Shown piece by piece: positions 35,232-47,828 of a DNA stretch of 64,000 nucleotides. Position numbers and translations under genes: made by a program. The stretch comes from Paralvinella palmiformis (Eukaryota; Annelida; Polychaeta; Terebellida; Alvinellidae), in NCBI GenBank assembly GCA_025642065.1, contig JAODUP010000141.1:1015001-1079000 (forward strand). The letters run 5' to 3'. The notes beneath the pieces were generated by a model. The model was given only the letters and a program-made list of their open reading frames with translations, did not search any database and was not told the DNA's origin. Within the stretch, counting starts at the first letter, position 1, and the number at the start of each line of letters is the position of its first letter.

Positions 35232-35275
35232 AACTCAGGTGGTAGTGATCTGTGGCACAAGATAACTGGGCTATG
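35232..35275 (-). mobile_element. SINE family V head fragment
   Basis: AACTCAGGTGGTAGTGATCT then GTGG matches the head of the copies at 26151 and 63245. Only the tRNA-like end is present. Confidence 0.55.
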
Positions 35276-35572
35276 TTTGAGGTGGTATTAGGAGTCACCG
35301 AGCACGGTGTTGTGAAAATAACAAGTTTTATAATTGAATCCGAGAGGACACTGAAAGTGGAATTCACAATTAAGTGACTCACCGGACATATATCTACTTA
35401 AACAATCTCTACGTTGAGGAATGTATTCAGCGAAATAGTGACGAATATACCACGTTACAAAGATGATTTACAACCAGGGTTTTTTAGTGTCCTACACGAT
35501 TCAGTCATCCACCGAAGTGTTCCAAGACGCGTGAATCTGGAAACAAAGTATCCCAACAGGCGTCGAACGTTC

Positions 35573-35776
35573 GGTATGCTCCCACTATGATGAAACACAA
35601 AATCACTAAGTTCGTCTATTAGTGCTTTAAAGCATAATCCTCCGGTATGCTCCGACTATAATGAAACACAAAATCAGTGAGTTTATCAATGCTTTAAAGT
35701 ATCTTCCTCCGGTGTGCTCCCAGTATAATGAAAGACGAAATCACTAAGTGCATCAACGCTTTAAAGCATCATCCAA
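35573..35776. repeat. Three-copy tandem repeat, about 68-bp unit
   Basis: Units begin GGTATGCTCC or GGTGTGCTCC at 35573, 35644 and 35711. Each contains ATAATGAAACACAAAATCA (or close) and GCTTTAAAG(C/T)AT. Copies differ by roughly 10-15%. Unique in this window. Confidence 0.92.
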
Positions 35777-36319
35777 ATCACTGAAGTTAACACTGATCAA
35801 TACGGGCACGTCTTAATGCAGTATCAATGAGGTGTAACGTAAAACCATTGTATGTGTTATATACAACGATATCTAACAGTCTGAAGAAGTAAAATTTATT
35901 TTTATTTACATTTTGAATGGAACAAAAATCTAGGAGAGAGCGGCAATTTCCATTGACCTACTTCCAATAAGCCACGATAAGTCGGCCGTAAAAAAAATCA
36001 ACATCTTGGCTTAATTAAATGTCGTTTCACAGATTCTTTAATTAACAACGCTGTATAACCTGCAATTTAAAACTTGCTATCAAGTAGAAAAATAACGAAA
36101 ATGGGACTACAAATATCTGGATTTATAACAGCCAGTTTTTAGTTGAAACACGAAAATCCAGGATTAACATCACTAATTTCATTTGGTATATACAAATATA
36201 TACAGGACTGGCACAAACCTAAAAAAATGACTTAATAATATAATATTTTCTGTCAGAACACTCCTTTCCTCGACACAGTCTATGTGAAACCGACAGGCGG
36301 GCGGATGGACGCACGCACA

Positions 36320-36320
<1 letters not shown>

Positions 36321-36351
<31 letters not shown>
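36321..36351. repeat. (AT)n microsatellite
   Basis: AT dinucleotide run following a CACGCACACGC stretch. Confidence 0.9.
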
Positions 36352-36353
<2 letters not shown>

Positions 36354-36538
36354 CACAGTTTGGCTTTAGAGTAATACATCCTGTAAATCTATAAACTTAT
36401 ATATCCACTGAATGAGTGAGTGAGTGTCTTGTTTAGTCTCGGCTATGGTCACATCTGAGACATATGATATGGTTGAGGGGTTTCGAGTAGATTCGCACGC
36501 ACACGTTTATACCCTTATACATCTATAAGCGTATATAT

Positions 36539-36674
36539 GTTACAGTTAAACTGTATAATCAGGCAATATGCATATTACCTGAAATTTGTATTAAATCTCA
36601 GTTATCAATACACATATTACCTGAAAATTTCAGATAATATACATATTACCTGATTATACAGATTAATTGTAACA
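36539..36674. mobile_element. Short palindromic MITE with TA flanks
   Basis: About 136 bp with long terminal inverted repeats: left TGTTACAGTTAAACTGTATA then ATCAGGCAATATGCATATTAC; the right end in reverse reads TGTTACAATTAATCTGTATA then ATCAGGTAATATG. TA dinucleotides flank both ends, as expected for Tc1/mariner-type target duplication. A truncated copy is at 2289-2379. Confidence 0.8.
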
Positions 36675-36963
36675 TACAATGATCAACCAAAACTTGTTTA
36701 TTACATTTTGACAATTCATTCCTCAGTCGATAAAAACTTTCTAATAACCCACCGAAGTACAAAATATAACGTCTAGTTACGTTATTGATTATAATTAATG
36801 TGAAGACATACTTAACATGTAAATGACAATTTAGTTGATAATATTACTTTAACTCAAAAGGATTATAATATAAATTGCTAGTTTTTTAAATATGTTATGA
36901 CCACATTTCTAATATTAATAATTTCGTGGTATTATATATATATTTTCTCCTAAAGCTAAAATA

Positions 36964-36964
<1 letters not shown>

Positions 36965-37014
<50 letters not shown>
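36965..37014. repeat. (ATT)n microsatellite, about 16 units
   Basis: Uninterrupted ATT trinucleotides, immediately left of the CpG-dense island. Confidence 0.95.
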
Positions 37015-37029
37015 GGCATTAGTGTTTGT

Positions 37030-37770
37030 TTCGGGTTGGTTTCCGCTAAAATACCCAAATCAAAATGTACTTTACAGAAAATGGCCGAAAAAACAATAAT
37101 ACTAAACATCCTCGAGAAACTTGTACGTCTTTATACAGACGCTGCGTTGTCGCACTCTCCAGGGGATGTTTCAATTGGCAATAAAAGGCTTCGCCGCGAT
37201 CACATCGTTTACATGGAAAGCGGCTCTTCTTGTGTGACCGTGCGCCAGTGTAAACAAAAGAAGCGGCATTCGCTTGCTCACGAGTGATACGATCTAAAAT
37301 AGTTTACATCCAGAGAACGTGTCCGCCCTGAAAGTGAACAAAGCTTTGGCCAGCGCGAACGTTAGCAGCGAACGTTCGGCCAACTGAACGCATCGCTGAT
37401 TTGAATATCTCTACGACTGAGAGAGATCCCAAACGAACGAAGAACACGACAAAATGACGTCATACAAGCGGCCAGGTACCTAACACGACGATTGATCGCG
37501 ACCGTCACGTATCCGATAAGAACTTTTCCACGGGAATATTCTGGCTAATTATAATACGAATGGCAATTACACACGATAGCCGTCAACGTCACAGCCTTGA
37601 CCGGTGTCCGGCCGAGGTCGGGCTGACCTCGCGTTTCTACATTCGGAGGTAAATGAACAAAAGCCGACCTTCGCCTATACTTAATATCGGAATATTTAGA
37701 ACGTATGAGGGTTATAGTTGGCTTGCAGCGTGACGGGTCATCGGTCCTTTCTGAAGCCATCGAACGGAAA
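37030..37770. promoter_or_regulatory. CpG-dense, G+C-elevated island with ATG contexts on both strands
   Basis: Clearly richer in G+C and CpG than its AT-rich flanks. Contains a full CRE TGACGTCA at 37455-37462 and a repeated GCGAACGTT at about 37359 and 37370. Good start contexts occur on the + strand (aaaATGGCC at 37080) and on the minus strand (ATGGCTTCAG starting at 37760, open to 37545). Possibly a divergent promoter with first exons; no domain is recognised and the downstream exons are not identified. Confidence 0.35.
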
Positions 37771-37947
37771 TACTGAAAACGGCTGCTTATATCAGCACAA
37801 AAACCGTGCTGAATACCAAATCAACAAACAACCCCCCCCCCCATTTATTTTATTTCCTATTGCGTTATTAGAACACTCAAGGCATTAAAAAATAGGCTGG
37901 CTAAAATATTAAATGTCTTAGCAATACGAGGTGTATTATGTTAAAAC

Positions 37948-37953
<6 letters not shown>

Positions 37954-37988
<35 letters not shown>
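37954..37988. repeat. (AT)n microsatellite
   Basis: Uninterrupted AT run. Confidence 0.92.
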
Positions 37989-37990
<2 letters not shown>

Positions 37991-38289
37991 TAACGAACGC
38001 CTAATCAATATTTGCACGTTTTCGCATTAACAAAACGTGAACCGACTTATTCACCGAAATTCTACCGCTGACTGTATTCATATCATTATTATTATTCTGT
38101 CTACCTACAATAGACATCTAACAACCAGACATGTTTACATTGTGTATTCTTCGACTAGACATCGCGGTACTAACTTCTTCAGTGAAAAACGCACCTTTGT
38201 CTTTTCTTCGGTGGTAATACAGTCATCCTGTCAGTTTTAAGAGCAAAGCAAGCACGAAAACAAGCTAACCTGTCTCTTGGTACGTGACA

Positions 38290-38400
38290 TGATAATACCA
38301 TAACAATAATCAGACGTTTCAGTGAGTAAACGCGTTGTTTAGCGCCGAAGACAATCACTTTTGTGTGATCTAAACGAAATCTGTTGTTGGAGGATGAAAG
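38290..38400 (-). pseudogene. Possible LINE RT fragment
   Basis: The minus-strand frame reads SSSNNRFRLDHTKVIVFGAK then QRVYSL, similar to the (N/L)xxKT(E/K)xxxFG segment after the RT palm. Short and isolated, and partly surrounded by SINE-like sequence, so only tentative. Confidence 0.35.
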
Positions 38401-38965
38401 TTGCCACAGAGAAAGGTAACGCCAGGATTTTATATCACCACCCGAAGGTCTGGGGAACATTGTGCTACCAACTCCGCGATGTGACCTCCTTTCTAACAGT
38501 AGAAGTGTGACCAGCGTGGAAATATATGGAAAACAAATAAGTATATGTGAGTTTAATAACACACACACACACACACAGAGTGGGCGTCTCCATAACCTAA
38601 CTGGTAGCGCGGTTGGCCACAGATCCATGACATCTGGGTTCAAGCCCCGGTCAGGCTGTATCAGAAGGGTATTTTATCTTTCAGTTCGCCTCGTTAACTT
38701 TGGAAGTCGAACAGCAACATTTGCACACACGAGAGAGAGAGAGAGAGAGAGAGAGGATGCTGGTCACATATGGCATGTGGGGAGACTCTTTCTGGAAATT
38801 AAAATTAAGTCATTATTTATAAGCAACAGGTGACAGTCATGCAGGGAACTTTCTTCTGAAAACCTCAAAAACAACTTTAGCGAAACACCGATATGAGTCA
38901 CCACAGTCTTGAGGTTTGCAACACAATACTGTAGCCACTGGACCACATACACAGAGAGAGAGAGA
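38400..38965. mobile_element. Cluster of tRNA-like SINE pieces and microsatellites
   Basis: A family D head at about 38435-38500 (minus: GTTGGTAGCACAATG, then a B-box-like string) and another at about 38885-38945 (minus). A family V SINE head lies at 38583-38722 (+). (CA)n is at 38559-38577, (GA)n at 38731-38754 and at 38953-38976. Confidence 0.55.
38583..38722 (+). mobile_element. SINE family V, 5' part with tRNA-like promoter
   Basis: CATAACCTAACTGGTAGCGC resembles a tRNA A box and GGGTTCAAGCCCC a B box, 35-40 bp apart. Next come ATCAGAAGGGTATTTTATCT and TTCGCCTCGTTAACTTTGGA, matching the family V body. It is a diverged copy, not a tRNA gene: no CCA-end stem pairs with the 5' end. Confidence 0.7.
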
Positions 38966-38999
38966 GAGAGAGAGAGCAGAGACAGAGAGGGGAGGGGTT

Positions 39000-40600
39000 A
39001 AACAACCACATACCAAGTGATTTTATAACATAAGACATTTAAGTCCGACCAGGATCCTATTGAACCCAATATTACGTAAGCACGTTTATAACGAGGAATA
39101 CTTAACTAAAACACGCCATAAACTTGCAAGTATTTCAGTGACTGAACGATCTAAATCAATGCGAATTACCATTCATAATGCGCTACAGAGCCAATGATAT
39201 CCCATCAAGACAATGATGATGCCATACGCCTGATAACCATAACCATCAATTTGTTTTATTGCAAACTAACGATCAACTCGCGGGCAGCCTGACCCTTTGA
39301 CGGGCTGAAAGTAACCGCACCAGTTTGTAAACAATATAAACCCGTGAATAAGTTAATATAATACGTAAATAAATAAAAACAAGTACACAATTTTATTACA
39401 TCATCATTCACTGTGCACATGTGTCGTTATGAATGACGTCCGCCCGTTTAGCCTCGATACCGCACGGTCACACCTGGAATAAATGACAGAGGAACTACTT
39501 CCAGTGGAAAGCAGATGGTCAGATGAAACATCCAATAGATACGGGTATAAAAAGATTAGATCTTTACTATGCCTGCAGATCGTCAGTAAAGATCTGCATT
39601 GCATAGGCATGATAAAAACGTTGATATACCTGTGTTAGCATAACTAACCAACTAACCTCATTGACTTATTTATAAGGATTCAGCCAATGACATGTATACT
39701 TTCCCATAATGGACTGTTGTTACATGCACAAATTAGTAAGAACCCAACTAAAAAATCACCAAGAAAACACACACACTATATATATATATATATATATATA
39801 TATTTCCCGTATCTGAATTTCATGCATAAATTAGTGAACCTACAGTTGCTTTATCGTAAATTTTATGGTGATCCAATAGATCTCATTTTCTGTAAAATTA
39901 TTTCGTCTTATACAAGAAATTTACAATGTCATTCGAGCTCTGGAACACAAAATCTAGAAGCTTCATTTCTCCAGGACGTTAACTATACATGTATTGGTGT
40001 TGTGTGTGTGTGTGATTTGAGAGGACTAACCATAAGTATCCCCGTTGTTAAGGACTCACATAATTGTTTACGCAAGCACTTAATTGTGTGTATATATATA
40101 TATATATACTTATCGACTATTAAATCATATTAGTAATCTCAAACTACAGGTGACTATTAATTAACGCTCGTTGGTAATTCAACCATAATCCCTTTCAACG
40201 TGTTCTACTTGAATATATAATATTACATATATATATATATATATATATATATAGTGTGTGTGTGTGTGGGGGGGGTTATCCTGCAATATATTTAAGACTT
40301 ATATTTATAAGCTATAAAACAAATTTTTAATAATAAATAAAAACATGTAAATTCACAGTGCCTATATAGTATTGGGCATTTTAATCTAAATTATTCATGG
40401 GGAATTGTAGCCATTCTCAACCCGTGTATGGTATAACTTACTTCTTCATACAAAACTGTTTTGAAATAAATCACTGATGCTGTTTGTTGGATTGGGATGT
40501 TTTCCTTTTAAAAATTCGTTATATTATAGGCCTATATGTGTTAAGATCAGTAGATGGGATTAGCAAATCGTAATTAGTAAACGGATAATCCGAGAAATTT
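39000..40600. other. Noncoding stretch upstream of PDK
   Basis: No supported gene. (AT)n at 39777-39802, 40088-40106 and 40227-40252 followed by (GT)n and a G-run at 40253-40275. Composition becomes less AT-rich from about 40540, consistent with the PDK exon 1a promoter. Confidence 0.5.
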
Positions 40601-40736
40601 TGGCGCGCGCGTACTGCTCTAATTCCTTTGTTTTTGAGGGAAATCCACAAGGGCTTCCCCGGTGACGTTTTAAGTAACCTCCAGGATATTCGAAGAACAT
40701 GAGAGCGCAAGTCAGACTGCCTGTTAGCAAGTAAAC

Positions 40737-40839
40737 ATGAAGTTAACTAGGTGTCTGTTTGCCGATCTGGCGAAAGGAATACACAAGTTCGCTGCGTATA
40801 ATCCGACATGGCTCAGTCTACAGGATATGTGCAATTTCG
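40737..40839 (+). CDS. PDK: PDK alternative first coding exon 1a
   Basis: The ATG at 40737 (context aaacATGA) opens 34 codons plus one base, ending TTC G before GTAAGA. The peptide starts [18 protein letters not shown], basic and amphipathic as expected for a mitochondrial presequence, then runs [16 protein letters not shown]. The last part aligns in position with the helix before the first PDK intron. The phase-1 donor matches the exon 2 acceptor at 44827, creating Gly then YKACPKTSF. The region just upstream is less AT-rich than its flanks, consistent with a promoter. An alternative is that only one of 1a and 1b is used in vivo; transcript data would decide. Confidence 0.8.
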
Positions 40840-43800
40840 GTAAGAGTTATTTGTATAGTATACTAAAAAGCCGCTTTCTGTTCAGTCGATTGCGGGCCAT
40901 CGCGGGGAATTTCCTTCATGAATATTCACGAACGTGTTTTGCCATCTGACAGCACCGTCATAGCCACTCTCTGTACTAGAAGTGATTATCTTAGGGCGAA
41001 TAAAAACTAACACTCTATTTCAGTCTATCCAAACACTTTCGGGTAGGGCGGTATTGCTCCTGAGTGGGATGGTACGTTTATATGCCAGTAGAAACACAAA
41101 GTCATTAAGCATTTTGGGTAAATCGTGTTTTTCTCTAGCTCGCTTCTGATTGGTTCATATGTGTAACTGGAAGGTGAAGGTCATACATCCACCCCGCCAT
41201 TAAATACTGTACAGTGGAATTTTCCCCTAAACTTCGTCCATATAAGTGTAATCGATTAATATTTCTTCGCCGCCTGAGTTGTCAAAATACCTTCGTTTTG
41301 TACGGAATTGGGTCACTTATGCCGAACATCAAGCAGAAACGACTCGACATAAAGCGGTTATCAAAGAGGATCGAGCAGACGACCGTTTCTTCATATCGTT
41401 GTATCGGTACGTGATCAGTTGCACCTAATCAGCTGATAGCCCGATAAACAAAACGCGAAAACAATAGGCATTTGTGATTATTGTCACCTGTGGCATTCAG
41501 CGTCAAGGTTTGATGATTCCAATTTAAGGGACAGGTGAGCGGAGAGCTGTCAGGTCAGATTTCGGAAGTGTTACCTTGTCGATGTCCTAAAGTATTGCTC
41601 ATCGGCATCGGTGAACAGCTGGTGTTTACAGTTATCCAGCCGCATTGGGCGAGAGGCACTGGCCGATTGGGCTCATTCGGTCATTAAATTCGGTAGAGCT
41701 ATTTATTTATTATTTTCTAGCGAATGTTGACCTATTGTCTAACCTGCCCACAGGAAGGCTGAACGTTTCGGACTGTCTGCCTATTGATGGGTTCGCTTTC
41801 TGCAAGCAGCCACAGAATTCGAAGTTTAAGAATTTTGTCACGGTAGATCTAAAAGACAGCCAATTCTGTACGGCTTCCACCATATAGTATCTCGTATTCA
41901 GCAAGAACCAGGCCGTCAGATGCAAGAAGCCGCCAAGTCGTTTACTGCAAATACAGGGTGTTCACATTGTTCAGCGAGAAGTCACCAGTTGGTGTCAACC
42001 AATGGCTTGGTCGAAGAGACGAAACAACCAATAGGTCAGATAATCAACAGCAATAATAGCCACACTGCGTGCCATCAGCTTGCAAGTAGACGGACGTTGT
42101 CCCGATTAAGTTTCCCACAACCATCAAGATGAGGTTTACAGTCAGTTTAAGTCAACTGCGTAAGGTAGTCACCGATGTGAACATCACTGACGCCGTCCAA
42201 CACTACGCTCAGTTTATTCCACAGGCAATGAGTTTGGATAAATTCGTTTGTTTTGGTGAGTATCTGCCATGCCCCATTCGAATTAGCTGGTTTCAGTATA
42301 ATATGGTGTGTTTCAGAATCATTTGTACATTGATATTTAAGAAGTAATTATTTTTATAGTCTCCAAAACTCCCAATTTAGTAGTAAGATGAAATTGTTTT
42401 ATATATATATATATATATATAGAACAATTCCAGTCACAATATATATATATATATATATCCATAAAACAGTTCATATTTTAGAGCTGGTGCATGGTCATGT
42501 GCAGTAAAAAATATGTTGACAACAAGGTGATGGATACAATTACAAAAACCTCTTCTGATATATTTGGCTATAAAGACTGGCCTTCAAATGATCTTAAACT
42601 GGCCTATCCTTGGAGAAGTCATGGCCAGTCAAACTGTATGTCTAGCTGGAAAATTTAGAGCTTGGTTTGTTTTTGAGAAGAAGCCGCTCACTGTAGGAAA
42701 ATTACCACTGTTTGAGATGTTTGTATTTAGTGCACATTGTTTTATAACCTGATTAATTAGTGACTGGCAGGTGCTCAAAGAACAGTAATATTTACTGTAA
42801 TCCAATAGTCAATTTTATACAGACTCCTTTTCTTGTATATGATATGATACAAATAAACATAATTTCGGATGTATGAGAATAGACCATCAAACATAATCTG
42901 AAAAATTCGAACTAACATGGTAACTATTCTAACTCAAAGAATAGCACATACATGCTTTTAAAAAGGGATAAAACGGCCATCCAACATACACATTTGTTAA
43001 GCAAATTAACTGATTTACATCACACTCTATCAACAAGTGGAGATCCAGAAATCTTCCTCCAATGCAGATTTTGCTATCTAGGTATTGTATTTTTTACTTT
43101 GTTTGTACAACTGAACTGAATTTGTGCTTGGATACATTCAAAATATCTGGTCCAGAGAAGTCGTCCTTGAACAGACACTCTCCATCGCCCAGTTTCATTA
43201 ATTTTTCACTCTTCCAAATTGTAAATTATCATTTTATTAGAACGGCTACGAGAAAAGAAGGTGGCGATGATTTTGAGGAAACTGTGCGTTATTAAGAGAA
43301 GGACTGAATGTCATTATCATTATCCTTTAGCTGTGGTCCGACTTATCTGTGAGTTCGTCACAGCTTACCTGTCCTTGGCATAGTCTATGCTATACTTGTC
43401 AGGTGAATAATCTTAACAATTCTTTCATTGTCTTCAAAACACTTCATAGCATTCAGTTGGGGGATTAGATATATTTGTGTAATGAATGCCTGGAAGTTTA
43501 TCACCGAGACATGTCTTGTAAAATCTTTTATCTGGTTTCAGTGTTTGAGTGCGGTGAAACATTGCATTAAATGAGGGAATGTTTGATAGTGACAGAGGTT
43601 TATAAGGAATCAAGGATGATATGAGGGTAAAGAGGAATGATAATACATGCTTCATCACTGTACATTCAATTCTTCAATGAGTAAAAGATCAATTATCCCT
43701 GCTAACATCTATTGCTCCTGACTACAAGACTTACTGCTAATACATTAATCACCATTTCTTAATTTTGTGGTGTCCCAAAATGGTAAAATTTAATGTCCAA

Positions 43801-46611
43801 AAATATATAATATTTATAGTAGTAATAAATTAAAGATGTGGTGTAATTCAACATGTAATTCTGAAATAAAATATCCACAATTTTAAAACAGATCCAAAAT
43901 TATGAAATTATATCTACTTAAATGTGTAGGTATTTGCAGAAAGTTATCTGGGATTAAATTATACAACAGTCAATACTACACAATTCTGAACAGAAATATC
44001 TCTATTTTGATGTTTATTTTCTAAATAGCAATTATAATTATAGAACCTATCCGTGAGCTTCAAGACATTCTGCGGTAGATCAGCTAGGCTAGGTAACAGG
44101 TAGTTATAAATGATTGGCAGTGATGCTGATAATATAGATAACAGGTGCTGCCATATATATAATGGGCACTTCTGTGTTTGATAGTTAAAATAGACATAGA
44201 TAACGGGCAGTTGTTTAAAAATAGACGTAGCCAGCCAACCGTTCACAATATATAAAAAAAACATTGCCTAAGACATAGCCAAGTCTGACCTGGAATAGTT
44301 TTTTTCATATACTACCATACCTGCTTCAGTACCTTATTGTAGATGAGACGTACTGGTAATACAGTAGGGCCTCTCTGTGGCATAAATGCTAGCACAATTA
44401 GCCACAGATCTCTAGTACTATGAATCGGATCCCATACTGGCCATATAAAGCATTTAAAGATTTTAGGTACAATTTTGAAGTAACATGCAGGATTCGTACT
44501 TAGAAACATATAAATTGACCGTGTTCCAAAGTAGGAATTTTTAAAACATTTTTTATGATCATTTCATTTCAATATCGTTTTTGACAAAAACATGTTTTTG
44601 ACGTCATGGTCTTTTAACTGGAGTTTTAAAGTGCTTTGTCAGAATTTAATATAGCACTGTTATAAAGAGTCATTCAAAGACCTCTCATACAGGTGGCCAT
44701 AGTTATGGGCATCTTAACTCTACCATTAAAGGTGGATGTTTTTCTGATTATGTGCTTCCCCCCCCCCCCTCTAATGAGAGTTGACTCATGACAAGGGTTT
44801 ATATTTGTTTATATTTCTTCTCACAGGCTACAAAGCATGTCCGAAAACTTCATTTATGTTCCTCCGGAAAGAGCTGCCTGTCAGATTGGCGAACATCATG
44901 TCTGAGTTCAACTCGCTTCCAACTCCTTTAAAACAAGTCGATTCTGTTAAACTGGTTAGAGGCTGGTAAGTTTTTCTTTTATAATAATAATGTAACGTCT
45001 CCTTGTTATGATTATTAACATATTAGATGGCTGTCCACAAAGGTCCATTGCTATTAAGTATGATAATTACAGATGAGGGATTATACTGTTGTGGAGTGGC
45101 CCAAGTGGGAAGTAATGTTCTACTTTAATGTTGTTAGAGTAACTCTAGCATAACTATCTAGATATTAAAATTACAGTTGTTGACTCTCACTGTCTCAACT
45201 TGTGTTTATATTTTGTAGCTAACATACTAATACATGTCATGGTATAGTAACATTTAAATATATAGATAGTGTGTGTGTGTATGTGGACTGCACCACATAA
45301 TTTGGTGCATTATTTTGGGTTTGTAATCTCTTATTAACATTATACTGTTGAACAAAAATGTGACAAAAATCCAAATAGACACTAGTCTTTGGTCTGAGAG
45401 TGGGTGAGAATTATTTGTTTGACCTCGGTGCTGGTGACAAATTAGACATATAGGTGAGCTACTACTCTGTCATGAAATATTATTATTGGATGAAACATCT
45501 CACAGAAATAGTTAACATATGTGGGGATTCAGTCTCACAACCCGGAGGTCTGCAATACAATGTGCTATCAACTACATAACAGGAGCACTGACTTTCCACT
45601 AAGAAATAATTAACAGCTACGTTAACAAGATATGCAACTGAACCCCGATTAATGGTATATACTTTCACCTATAGTTGCTATTTTATGACCACCTTTGTGC
45701 ACATGGTTTACTAAACCGGACAGGCAACTGACCGACCTCCAAAAGCAATGAGGTGAGATAAATGATGAAACACCTGTCAGATAATGCCCAGCTACACTTT
45801 CAGCCCATGTGGTTTCAACCCATGTGCTCGAGGTACGTGGTCAACCACACTATCGGTTAGGCCATGGTGGCCCCCTAATTTACATGTGTTAAGTTAAAAC
45901 ATTAACTTTTTATGAAAAGAGAATTATTGTTAGGTGGATGTGGTAACGTGTGAGTAATGTTTAATAACACATAATACACAAAGAAGTCATTTAAATAGCC
46001 TATTGTCACATAGAGACTAATACAATGGTCGAATTATAAAAGGTAAAAGCCACTAGAATAACATTGTTATTTATCATGTATAATTTTTCCTAGAGAATTG
46101 GTAATAAGTCATCGGAAATTACACAAAAATTATCACCTGTATCTGTACATTCTGGTTACTAGTAGGCCTAGTTTCTTTTATATCGGTATTAAACAATGAA
46201 TGTGCTCCGGGTTATACAGATAACTGTACCACTTGTCCGTAGGTTTATAATTATAGTTTTAGACCTGTGTTGTGGTTGCTTTTTCTCGGACTTGACTACT
46301 AGGCTTACCGTCAGGTAGCCGGGGTTAGGCTCAATGTGCCCTCTCCTTGATATAAACCACTAGATAATATCAACTGAAATGGGACATGGCTTGATGACCC
46401 AGATAAGGTCAGGTAGCAAAAGTTGTTAAGAAGTGTAATGCACTGTTTGGGTAACATTGATACAGGAATAGATTGTGTGCGTGCGAGCATGCGCACGCTG
46501 ATGTGTGTGCGCGCGTACGCAGAATCATATCTACCTAAGATGACATATTAGTCTGTGTCTGTCCTCTTTACGAGAACTCTCCAACCAGGAAATATTTATC
46601 ACACTATGGCC

Positions 46612-46644
<33 letters not shown>

Positions 46645-46647
46645 ATA

Positions 46648-46687
<40 letters not shown>

Positions 46688-47325
46688 GCACATTGTCTCT
46701 GGTCATCCAGGCAAAACATACAGGAGTAGATAAAGTCGGCTATTCATTGAGTATGGCTCAATCTTCCAAATATATATTTAAGATATTTCTTCAAAATTTT
46801 GTGGATTGGGAATAACCTGTTGGCAAATATTAAAATTTTGGGCTTACCTCACACTAGAGGTAAAATGATGATATTCAAGTCGAGTCGGCCATAATTGTCG
46901 AGATCTAATAATGTTTGATATCTTTATGAAAGTAAAAGAGACTTAAGAGTATCAACATTAGATGCTGTTGACCAAAGTAGATAAAATCTGTTCCAGATTA
47001 GACAGACAATAGTTGTTGACTTACTTATTTATACTATTAAGAGCACAAGATTAGCGTTGAGCCCCTATTTAGACAGTTTAAAAGGCTACTTCTCTGTCTC
47101 ACCTGGTACAGAGAGGTCATCTATTTATGACGTTCACCTCAGATACATAGCATTTGGCAAATACACGTTTCTGCATAACAAATTTTAACAGTCAACATAC
47201 GTGAAAATTGCTGGACTAAATGTATCCAGTGTCAAAACCTCCGTAACTTGTTCAAAAGTGTTACCGGTATATCACACTGTGGCATATACATATAAAGGTC
47301 TGAACATTCTCTCTCTATCTATATA

Positions 47326-47368
<43 letters not shown>

Positions 47369-47793
47369 ATCTATACAAATATATATTTTAAATGAAATAT
47401 ACAAGCATATAGCCATAGGCCTGCTATTGTTTGAGTTTGGAGTTTCATGGTTTAAAAATAATCCATATAGTATATTTCTTTAAAATTCAAATTTATTGAT
47501 TGGGGAGAGGCTGTAATAGAGGTGGATGTGAATAATATGTCAAGAATGATTATACTCTGATACTCGTTCTCTCTCATATGATGGAATCAGAAGCTTTGAT
47601 GCGTGTGTAGGGGAGTATTAAAACAAACTTAGACAGGTCATACTATACTATGCGTCTTAGAGAACTGTTTGTAGGATAACAGGCCAGAACTTACTGGTTA
47701 TGTGGAAGTTATCTCTTGTAACTTGAGAAGTTCCAGTACTGGACACCTGTACAACTTAATGATGGTACTATTTACCAAACTGTATAAAGTTTG

Positions 47794-47828
<35 letters not shown>

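Noticed and set aside
38179..38643. A 154-aa minus-strand protein
   Set aside because: The frame crosses a SINE head, a (CA)n run and a second SINE piece; only a short RT-like stretch inside it is protein-like.
38583..38660. A functional tRNA gene
   Set aside because: A- and B-box-like sequences are present, but the acceptor stem does not pair and the sequence continues into a SINE body.
41645..41887. Plus-strand 80-aa frame between PDK exons 1a and 1b
   Set aside because: No homology to PDK, no in-phase donor; more likely exon 1b promoter or leader sequence.
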